Shown one piece after another: positions 57,301 through 64,000 of a DNA stretch of 64,000 nucleotides. The stretch covers positions 395,131 to 459,130 of the forward strand of contig CAJZHL010000016.1 in NCBI GenBank assembly GCA_916048055.1. The letters run 5' to 3'. The position numbers and the translations under genes were made by a program. Under the pieces are notes generated by a model. That model was not told the origin of the DNA, did not search any database, and saw only the letters and a program-made list of their open reading frames with translations. Within the stretch, counting starts at the first letter, position 1. Each line of letters begins with the position of its first letter. The DNA is from Pedinophyceae sp. YPF-701. Taxonomy: Eukaryota; Chlorophyta; Pedinophyceae.

Positions 57301-58177
57301 GGTGTTCGGGGGCGTCGTATATCACCAGACCTGCGGTGTGCCCATGGGGCTCTCGGCCTCCCCCCACCTCGCGAACTGCTACATGTTCCGGCATGAGCTC
57401 GCGTTCCTCTGCCAGTTTCGCGACCGCTGGTTGAGCACTGGCGACGTCGCTTGGCTGAAGGTCTTGGGGTCTTTCCGTTATTCCAGGCGCTACATCGACG
57501 ACAATTTCTCTCTCGCGAACGCACTGTACCGCTACTTCAACACCCACCCCCGCCCCCCCACCCCGCCCCCCGAAACCCCGTCGTCGATCGTAGATCTCAT
57601 CTCTGGTATACATAACATGTACCCCCCCTGTCTTGAGGTCGAATTTGACGCCCCAGCGAACCCGCTCGACGGTGTCTCCTTCCTAGACCTCCGCGTGCGT
57701 CCGCATCCCGAATATCAGGGCTTCCTCCTGATCTCGCACTATGACAAACGCGGTCTGTTTCCTGAGAACATTCACCTCATACAGTACCCCCACGCTTCGT
57801 GTGCGCTGCTGCGACGACACCTTTACAACATCGTCCGCACCGAACACATCCGCGTGTCCAGCGAGGTGACTGACCGCGACAGCTACGTAGCCAAGATGTC
57901 GGCCATGATGCGCTACATGCGTACGCATCGAGGTTACTGCATGCGACAGGTCCTGGCGATCCACCGCGCCGCCTGCCGGACGCACCCGAGCCCGCATTTT
58001 GGCCCTGCCACGCCGGCGGGCCTGGCTGACCTCGTGCGTCGCCACGTGCAGTTTGCAGACCATACTGGCCAACCTGCTGACAGGGCGTGCCCGGCGCCCT
58101 GCAACTCGTCACCCTCATACATGATCCCGGCGCTGCGAAGCTGGCTCGGAACTATCCAGCCATGCCCGCACACATGA
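54374..58177 (+). CDS. GIY-YIG endonuclease - reverse transcriptase polyprotein
   Basis: 1,267 aa from ATG 54374 (CTCACCATGC); the frame is open further upstream to 54248. GIY-YIG nuclease at about 145-275: VVYVLLCRKYPFFYYVGETY, catalytic Arg in RTAIERLQEH, Glu in LAWEQTMIRCLG, Asn in GLNYCKG. Middle region with a Cys/His cluster (QCDCAQHQ ... RHLC, about 550-590). RT at about 700-1150: MDKNAGNLVFVCRRAYI (DKN where many Penelope RTs have DKG), LHKAKVDVRYISDCSS, GADIKRLYTHI, GVPMGLSASPHLANC, catalytic RYIDDNFSL (Asp-Asp near 1042) and FLDLRVRPHP. No frameshift or stop, so it may be active. The classic CCHH finger between the GIY and YIG motifs is not evident (only one Cys there). Confidence 0.9.
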   Translation: MRTPIGRRRRKRLQAALRLSDQAGTAEARTLRGHLSNGTLFHHVANLNDHDPNFRPSITHARRIAAAIAPQASPRAWPPPSPHHTPSHPASALAPRPYWDYVPRDERAPAYPHPCPPPSAPFPPPPPALSDLAALPSVTANPPLAARGVVYVLLCRKYPFFYYVGETYRTAIERLQEHFDAAFTHHPNAVHTPLYEFMRRVWAQSPNGHVPWRDFTIVPLFRINFARQVPIPPATSPDALKAWFHKFRTYSLAWEQTMIRCLGSTYPGGLNYCKGMWNFGYGAGHSDAAPWPLSPLAFQIAADPHPVAIPHNDFPVPPGPSGLPALATLFQPTFAISSTHQRTIHLDADNCLTTTAPALSLPPAIAGMSPRLGTREYIYQTRLLLDVVLFRRAGDTEHDHWRRAVNHCTAANIGKYLFSLHHCVSHMHPDALNLGLDEPFYTQQMLDSARTVLQAAINHHYPPVADIDLGSRTLMIHDFPTPLASLAPLETLVNNDDFLNLLPERIREGMDGLFLVAPRYSVRFPPLSRSVCTHSGVAKFARSRLYDIMATQCDCAQHQGPDLRRHFTLEDPYWQIDGEPVRHLCTLDPAAAGIQSTAYRRLFAVGGAKHRHVPELHQATSATVASIVEAYQKPLLGWTKRVSKAADMDAAACMPYIDAILAATQTALQPALQPGFRLPWPPPLADIQPDDRVALRRDATRLTITTMDKNAGNLVFVCRRAYIEVLLHDLHSNDAFAVNEPANANITHARHVVNVANTTEAMLDNLQLPGIRTERECGGLPHYYGTMKLHKAKVDVRYISDCSSDITRPAAQLLTKALGALMCHATLVEVWSSIFDGVPEDLCSSFAPFLVDSSRGMRDMVTAYLHDNPPRSAIHAQQPPLLLGADIKRLYTHIRHETSADHGTGLIDCVIEHIDAVFALHPGQHLLIDLQPAFDARETWWWVAQLPDADGMVGKWAPSIEQLHGLVHILVKRAYVVFGGVVYHQTCGVPMGLSASPHLANCYMFRHELAFLCQFRDRWLSTGDVAWLKVLGSFRYSRRYIDDNFSLANALYRYFNTHPRPPTPPPETPSSIVDLISGIHNMYPPCLEVEFDAPANPLDGVSFLDLRVRPHPEYQGFLLISHYDKRGLFPENIHLIQYPHASCALLRRHLYNIVRTEHIRVSSEVTDRDSYVAKMSAMMRYMRTHRGYCMRQVLAIHRAACRTHPSPHFGPATPAGLADLVRRHVQFADHTGQPADRACPAPCNSSPSYMIPALRSWLGTIQPCPHT

Positions 58178-58246
58178 CGCACTCTGTTACCCCCCCGATG
58201 TTGACATGTTGGCCATGCGCGTATTCCGTGGCCGCTAGACCGAGGT

Positions 58247-58652
58247 ATGATCCCTTTTCGCATGACAGGCCACGCGCGGGGACGGCGATGACGAGGAGAG
58301 CTGAGTAGCCGTCGGCGCGTCGCCACACAACGCGGACAATGCCGCAGACTCAGTCACCGCTGTCACCCAGCCGGCTGCCGACACCCCCTGGTACAAGCAG
58401 CCTAGGACGTGGACCAGCACTTCGGCGCGTCGGCTGGCGGGCGTCGTCCAGTACTCGCGCGGCTCGCCGCGTTGTTGCTGACGACGCCCGCCACTCACTC
58501 TAACTGATTGCAGGTCAGAGCCTTCCCTTGGCACATGATGGCACGCTCACATGGCATTTCGCGCGAGTACTCCTAGCACGCTGCCGCCTTGATCAGGACG
58601 ATAGCACACCCGCATTTCGTTTCGTGCGCGGGTGGTCAATTACTACTCTGTG
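58247..58652 (+). repeat. 3' pseudo-LTR of the Penelope-like element
   Basis: 406 bp copy of 53686-54092, one base shorter in a G-run. The same nested hairpin lies at 58436-58492. Followed directly by unique sequence AACTTGCGATCC. Confidence 0.95.
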
Positions 58653-59173
58653 AACTTGCGATCCCCGAGTTCCTCGCACTTCGCACGTCTGCGCAACCCA
58701 GCGACGGCTAAGGGCCCGGGGGGGTGATGTGTCCGCGTTGTGCACGTCGGCGCAGCTCCGCGAGCACTCGGATGACCTGCTCCGGCGGTCCTTTCTCAGC
58801 CCCGGTAGCTGGCGTCCTCGCCAAGCGTGTCCGGTGCTGTAACTGACTGCCTCTGTTCATGTCGCTGCGTCAGGGGGGTGTGACGAGCCTGACACGTGTC
58901 GCCAGCCGACGAGGTCCTCGAGGCCCGCGGCTGGTCTGGCACCCGGATAGTAGCTGCGGTGCCTACCGTGCACGCCCTCCTCTCGCTTCTGAGCGACACA
59001 TGCTCGCACGCAAGCAGCTTGTCGTGCTGTGACAGGCTCCCAGAAGCACGTTGCGAGGAATCCATCACCGCGAGGCCGTGCGGCTTGATACATAGGCCTG
59101 ACCTCAAGGGGGCAGCTTCGCCAGCGGCGCGTCTCGAGCCCGGTGCGCGGGGGTCGCTCTGCTGCTGTCCTTT
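58653..59173. other. Unassigned sequence between the PLE and the ENY2-like exon
   Basis: About 520 bp with no domain, repeat or clear open frame of interest. May hold a first exon and promoter for the ENY2-like fragment. Confidence 0.35.
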
Positions 59174-59290
59174 TTGGCACGCTCGCGGGCGAAGATCTGC
59201 AGGGACGCGCCCGCCCCGCGCAACAGGGACCCGAACAAGCTGCAGCGCTCGGGCGAGCGCGAGAAGATCAAGGAGCTGCTCGTGGTGCGT
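59174..59290 (+). pseudogene. ENY2/Sus1-like exon, probably truncated
   Basis: The frame encodes DPNKLQRSGEREKIKELL, close to the first helix of ENY2/Sus1 (human INQKLIETGERERLKELL, recalled), a small subunit of the SAGA deubiquitinase module and TREX-2. A CTGCAG acceptor precedes it (59205-59210) and a GTGGTGCG donor follows. A possible next exon near 59339 reads GWMFGSATVEIIRM, only loosely like the CGW...EVI part. The C-terminal half (ITPKGRALVPDSVK) is not found before the ABCG relic begins. Either a fragment at a duplication breakpoint or a poorly conserved gene. Confidence 0.38.
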
Positions 59291-59544
59291 CCCCGGGACC
59301 GACGAGGCCCGCGCGAGCTGTTGCAGCCGCGCTGGCGCAGCAGGGGCGGGCGGGATGGATGTTTGGGAGCGCGACGGTCGAAATCATTAGAATGACGAGC
59401 AGGCGGCGCCGCCATGCAGCGGCAGGCACGCGCCGGCGGGCGCGCAACGGCCACTTTGAGGTCCTGGGTGCACTCGTTGCACGCATGCGCGCCCACGCGT
59501 GCCTGCTGGTACCTGTCTCATGCAGGGGCGACGGACTGGCTCGT

Positions 59545-59920
59545 CGCGACCACGGCCCGCCGCCTCCAGCAACACGCCCTGCGGCAGTGGCAAGGATGCA
59601 CACCAGTGCGGCCGCCACAGCCAGCCTCGACTGCGAGGGGTCCACGGTGCGGGGCGTCGACGCAGCCCGTCGGGTGGGACGGCAGTGCGTGGCGGCGGCA
59701 CGGACGGGTGCCCGCTCACCGGGCTCGTGCGCCCGGGCGCGCCGGCGGATGCCGCGCTGCATTATTCACGCAGTCTCCTCTGAATTAAAAGACGCGACGG
59801 GCGACGAGATGCTAGGGCTTCGGACGGTCAAAACGTCGCGAGGGGACTGGCGGCACTGAGGATGCAGGCTGGCGGCGTGACGGCGTCGTACGTGCTCCTC
59901 TGCGCACGAGGGAGCACATG
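59545..59920 (+). pseudogene. Collapsed ABCG relic joined from its first and last exon parts
   Basis: The left part (59549-59637) matches the start of the ABCG gene (39621-39711: ACCACGGCCC, CCAGCAAC, GTGGCA, ACAGCC, CGACTGCGAG). The right part (about 59720-59920) matches its last 190 bp (45630-45819: GTGCGCCCGGGCG, CCGGCGGATG, CGGGCGACGAG, ATGCAG, GGCGGCGTGA, TCGTACGTGCTCCT). Roughly 5.9 kb in between is missing and the reading frame is broken. It occupies the position, relative to the second surface-protein gene, that the intact ABCG has relative to the first. Confidence 0.72.
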
Positions 59921-60178
59921 GCGGCGGGGGCTGCGTGCGGTGTCGTCGTGATGCGTCTGAAGAGGCGTTTGGAGGTCGGGGACATCGGCGGGCCGGGTGG
60001 TGACGGCGCAAGTATGCGAAAAGGTCCACGTCGGGGCGTTGGAGAAGGTCGGGCCACGCGGGATGTGCGCCGAGGCTGGAGATCCTCCTGAGCTGGCTTG
60101 GGGGTGGGGAATGGACCTCGAGGGACGCACTGCGGCGCGTCGCAGCGGGGGTCAACACGCGACGGGGCCGCGGACTAA

Positions 60179-60241
60179 TACTACTTGGCGTTCGGTCCGT
60201 CTCGGGGTGGGTCGAACTTCGAAGGCCCGCGGGGCGGCACC
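60179..60241 (+). promoter_or_regulatory. Conserved upstream block of surface-protein gene, copy 2
   Basis: Partner of 46059-46121; lies 85-145 bp before the start at 60325. Sequence between the block and the ATG is less conserved than the block itself. Confidence 0.4.
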
Positions 60242-60324
60242 TTCCGACCGTGCTGGGAGTGCGTCCTCTGTCCGTCAGCGACCGAGGCGACTTTGCGCGA
60301 TTTACACCAACGCCTCCGTCGGAC

Positions 60325-63300
60325 ATGGTTTTCGCCATCCGGTCCGCCGCGATGCGGGCTGTGCGGGCGCTGCACCACGTCGGGGCGCTGGCCGTCTTTC
60401 TCGGCCTGCTGAGCGTCGTGGCCGCAGGTGTGTGCCTGGGTTCAAGAGCCCGCGTCGATCGCGGCGACGTGCAATCGTCGCAGACCGCGATGTTCCGCTC
60501 GGAGGCGGCGCCGCCGCGGCGTCAGTCGTGCGCACCCGCGACAGAACCTAAAGCCCTAGATGTCCCGTCTCCCCGCCGGTGCTGGCCGTTCTGCGACGAA
60601 CCTCGCATCGCTGGCTCGCGTCAGCATGCGTACTGTTCACACGCGTCTGTGCGGGTGAAGACGTTCTGCACCGGGAAAGGCCTCGCTGCGTTCGCGTAGC
60701 AGGCCCAGCACCTGGTGTGGGCAAGCTGCACGTCCTCCTGCCCGCACGCTCTCAACTCGACCCCACGCACGCACCATGCAGCTGCAATGATCTCGTGATG
60801 TGTCCGGGTCAAGCGCAACGATGTCTATTCCGGCTCACTCGACGCTTGCTTCATGGCGCTTCCGTGCAGGGTCCCCGGCTGCCACAAACGACGTGTTCGC
60901 GCGCCGCCGCGCCCTCGCGACGCGCGCCGCCGAGCAGCAGTCCGACCGGCTGCGCCGGCTCGGCTTTGCTGGCGAGGACGCCGTCACCCTCATGGCCGGC
61001 ATGCACCCACACCTCAGCCCCACGCGCCGCTACGCTGGCGTGCTGGAGCCGGTGGGCGGCGACAGCGAGGCGGTGTACGACTTCCGGACGACGGTGGCGG
61101 CGACGGGCCGCACGGCGCACCTCAAGCGGACGTACCGCGCGCAGCCGGGCGCGCACATTCTGGAGGCGTGGCCGGAGGGGAGCGTGAGCGTGGTGCGGTG
61201 CTCGCTGTCGCCGGTGGAGGGCGGGGCGGGGACGCTGGCGCTGGCGATGGACGACCTGGGGCGCGCGGACGAGTGGGGCGTGGGCACTGGGCTGGTGTCC
61301 GTGAGGTGGGTGTTGACTACACATCATGTGGCTCGCTTTCTCCGCGTTCAGCGACGCTCATGGTCTGACCCCTCTCTCCTTGTCTACCTGCGTGCGCTGC
61401 AGTGGTCTGGGCTGCCCCGACGCCGAGGGCGACGACGAGCACCAGCCGGGCTTCGCGCAGCGCATCACGTCGCTGCGCGTGTCGGGCGGCGTGCTGGAGG
61501 TCGCCACCGAGACTGTCGCGCCTGAGACGCTGATGGTGGGCGTGACGGAGAGCTTCGAGACGGCGCCCGGGGCGCCGGAGGTCGTGATGCGCGCGCACTA
61601 TGCGGGCCCCGAGTACGGCGTGCTGGACGGCAACAAGTGCGACATCGAGCCCGTCGGCACGGCCGCGGTGGACGCCGACGCGGCGGCGACGCTGGAGGAC
61701 GACCTGGCCGCTCGCGTGTACCTGTACGCGACGGAGATGAACCTGGACGCGCTAGAGGCTGCCATGGGTGGGCAGTACGGCATGGCGCTGGAGACGCGCG
61801 TGCACGGCGGCGCGCTGGAGCAGCACTCGCTGGCGTGCGCGGGCGTGGGCGGCGGCTCGCGCGTGTACCGTCAGATGCCGCTGGGCGACCTGCGTGAGGC
61901 CGACGCGAGCATGTGGGTGAACCTGGGGCGCGAGGGGGAGGAGTTTTTCTTCGAGGGCGTGGTGGCGCGGGCGATCGTGTCGGCGTCGCAGTTTGACGAG
62001 GCGGGCTTCTACACGCTGACGATGGGGAGCGAGCAGCACCCGGGGCTGGGCGAGGTGGTGCTGTACTGTCCGCGGTGCGGGGAGCTGGCGACGAGGACGC
62101 TGGTGCGGGGCAGGCGCGCGCAGACCAGCAGGATTGAGGAGTGTGGTGGTCTCTTCGATGCTGCCTGCATTGTCAGCGACCAGAACCTCGGCTCCGTGGA
62201 GTACCGCGACACGATCTACCTGGTGGGCAACAGATTCTCCGCTGTGGGCATCTCGCTGGACAACGTGCACGTGGGCGTCAGCGACGTGGTGCTGCGCTAC
62301 AAGATGAACTACGACGCGCCCTTGACCTTGTTCAGTTCGTCCTATATCGAGGCCCTGGCTGAGGTGTCGGGGTCGTATGAGTGGGGCTGGGGCATCAAGT
62401 ACTGGGCTCGGGCTGGGGGGCGGCTTCAGCGCGACAGACCCTGGGAACTGGGGATCGGCGATGTCGGCATCGACGCTTTCTTCGGCTTCGCTGGCTACGG
62501 CATGGGGGTATTCATTGGTGTCAAGCTGTCGTTCGCCACCCTCTTCGACATGAGCATTGGAGGCGCCAGCATCCAGGGCGGTACGGGCTCGGACTCGACG
62601 CAGCCGTTCACGTACTTCGTCAGGTGGGACTCAGACAACGGGCTCGACTACGCGCGCGAGATCGGCAGCACCACGACTACGGACCGCGAGTACAGCGACA
62701 ACAAGTACACCGACCGCGCGACCATCGACGCGGCCCTCACGTTCCGGCCGATCGTGCGCGCCGGTCTCTTCTTCAACGACGCTCTCGAGGTCACCAGTAC
62801 CTCGTGGGGCGCCGCGTACCTCGAGGCGTTTATCGACGTGGTGTTCCGCGCCTTCATCACGCTGGATTTCAACGGACTGCCGGCCTCGAACACGCCGCCA
62901 GCAGGAATCCTGACGGGGACTCCCAAGTTCACGCTCGGGAACTGCGGCGTTCCGTACCACATCGACGTGCAAGCGACCATCACGGTGTACCCGCTGCGGT
63001 TTTTCGTGTTCTACGAGTTCGACTTTCCCCTTTTCTCTTTGTTCGGGGGGCGGCTGCCGTCTTCGGGATACTACGAGGCGTTCACGCGCGGTTTCGATGC
63101 TGACGGCAGAGCCACGATGTTCGGGCCCTTCAACGTCCTGCGGGCCTGCCTGATTCCGGTGTCTTCCAGTAATCCCCCGCTGTTCTTCCCCACGACACTC
63201 CTGGAGTTGGACGTGTGGCAAAATACGGGATTTTCGTACGGCAGCTGCCTGACTTCCTCCGCGAAGGACGCGCTCACGGCCCGGCTGGCGTCGATTGCCG

Positions 63301-64000
63301 GTGTCGATGCGGCAGATGTCGTGGTCACGGTCAATACGTGCAGCAGGAGGTCAGCGGCACGGTCCGCACGGAGGGGCCTGCTGCAGTCTGGGGTTGTCGC
63401 GCAGCCGCCGGCGGGCAACAAGCTAACTGCCACCGTCGAGCTGCTGGCGGCAACTGACAGTGATGCAAGTGCACTGAAGGACCCAGTTGTGTCGGGGCTG
63501 TCGAGCCTGACGAGGTCGCAGGCGTACCAGGACGGCAGCTCGGGGCTGGTGATCGGGCGCACATCGAACGCGCAGGTGCTGCAGTCGCAGCGCTCGTCCG
63601 CGCTGCCTGCGCCGACGGCAGCACCGACCACGACGGCGGCACCGACCACCACGGCGGCGCCCACGACGACGGCGGCACCGACCACCACAGCGGCGCCCAC
63701 GACGACAGCGGCGCCCACGACCACGGCGGCGCCCACCACGACGGCGGCACCCACCACGACGGCGGCGCCCACGACGACGGCGGCGCCCACGACGACGGCG
63801 GCGCCGACAACCACGGCGGCGCCCACCACAACGGCGGCGCCCACGACGACAGCGGCGCCCACGACGACGGCGGCGCCGACAACCACGGCGGCGCCCACCA
63901 CGACGGCGGCACCCACCACGACGGCGGCACCCACCACGACGGCGGCGCCGACCACCACAGCGGCGCCCACAACAACGGCGGCGCCCACCACGACGGCGGC
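60325..64000 (+). CDS. Large surface protein, paralogue copy 2 (3' end beyond window)
   Basis: Exons 60325-60427 (signal peptide MVFAIRSAAM...LAVFLGLLSVVAA), 60870-61305 and 61403-64000 (open to the edge). Exon 1 is exactly as long as in copy 1 (103 bp) and intron phases are the same. From GRRRA-type sequence after exon 2 onward the two proteins are nearly identical, apart from a diverged block at 62125-62235 (here ECGGLFDAACIVSDQNLGS). The first RRLL-type domain reads CSRRSAARSARRGLLQ. The Thr/Pro/Ala repeat starts directly after it, without the GFGSGQGP boxes of copy 1. Thrombospondin, EGF and membrane parts are presumably beyond 64000. No in-frame stop was found. Confidence 0.85.
63610..64000 (+). 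repeat. Minisatellite encoding (A-A-P-T-T-T)n in surface protein copy 2
   Basis: At least 21 tandem 18 bp units (GCACCGACCACGACGGCG-like) of (A/G)CC-ACG codon mix, running off the window. More uniform and longer than in copy 1, and with almost no interruption by other residues. Confidence 0.88.

Larger units (their letters stand above)
53686..58652 (+). mobile_element. Penelope-like retroelement with N-terminal GIY-YIG endonuclease
   Basis: Structure: 407 bp direct repeat (53686-54092), leader, one ORF (54374-58177), 69 bp spacer, 406 bp direct repeat (58247-58652). The repeats differ by one G in a G-run only, so insertion was recent. The RT has Penelope-type motifs and is preceded by a GIY-YIG nuclease. 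This permuted order is that described for the Chlamys/Naiad group of green algae, protists and animals (from memory). The direct repeats match the pseudo-LTRs typical of Penelope-like elements. A clear target-site duplication was not seen. Located between the two surface-protein paralogues, 178 bp after the first one's stop. Confidence 0.9.

Noticed and set aside
53686-58652. LTR retrotransposon
   Set aside because: Direct terminal repeats suggest it, but there is no protease, integrase, RNase H or TG...CA ends; RT motifs and GIY-YIG nuclease fit Penelope-like elements, whose tandem pseudo-LTRs look similar.

Overview
This is a very GC-rich, gene-dense stretch of a eukaryotic nuclear genome. 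Genes carry short introns of about 90 to 260 bp (a few of 400 to 660 bp), mostly GT-AG with several that look GC-AG. The gene set points to a flagellated alga, probably of the green lineage. It includes a DPE2-type cytosolic glucanotransferase with two CBM20 modules, a nucleoplasmin-type nuclear FKBP, a plant-type ERV/thioredoxin PDI, a plant-like ferredoxin-metallo-beta-lactamase fusion, and two axoneme or cytoskeleton-type proteins (STPG and EML). The taxonomic placement is inference from gene content. No rRNA, tRNA, CRISPR or bacterial-style operon was recognised.

Left part (1-37,400): housekeeping genes that largely alternate strand, so most neighbours are divergent or convergent. In order: RPAC1 (RNA polymerase I/III subunit, -, cut by the window edge), nuclear FKBP (+), OTU deubiquitinase (-), DPE2 (+), sperm-tail PG-repeat protein (-), a giant EML-WD40 / 14x PLAT / 4x IQ / WW protein of about 3,157 aa (+), a SAM methyltransferase (-), an ER thioredoxin/ERV-type PDI (+), ferredoxin-MBL (-), CWF19L1/Drn1-like lariat factor with an RRM (-), NEK-like kinase (+) and an intronless LRR protein (-). 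All multi-exon models were spliced by eye from reading frame, splice signals and recalled family sequence.

Right part (37,400-64,000): a dynamic region. A 2.1 kb gene-poor gap precedes a double-length ABCG transporter with a Cys-rich ectodomain. Next comes a large type I surface protein of about 2,260 aa (signal peptide, unknown globular region, Thr/Pro/Ala mucin-like repeats, thrombospondin-1 repeats, EGF-like modules, three copies of an RRLL-containing domain, one membrane helix). This ABCG plus surface-protein unit has been duplicated in tandem. In the second unit the ABCG is reduced to a relic of about 375 bp (59,545-59,920), while the surface-protein paralogue is intact as far as the window end. 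A Penelope-like retroelement (53,686-58,652) sits between the units. It has an N-terminal GIY-YIG endonuclease, a reverse transcriptase and 406/407 bp direct terminal repeats differing by one base, so it is a very young insertion. An exon resembling ENY2/Sus1 lies at the edge of the duplicated unit.

The most unusual items are the EML-PLAT-IQ-WW fusion, the young PLE with permuted domain order, the collapsed ABCG in the duplicated unit with a diverged block inside its surface-protein partner, and the sequence-homogenised ATP-binding domains of the ABCG.
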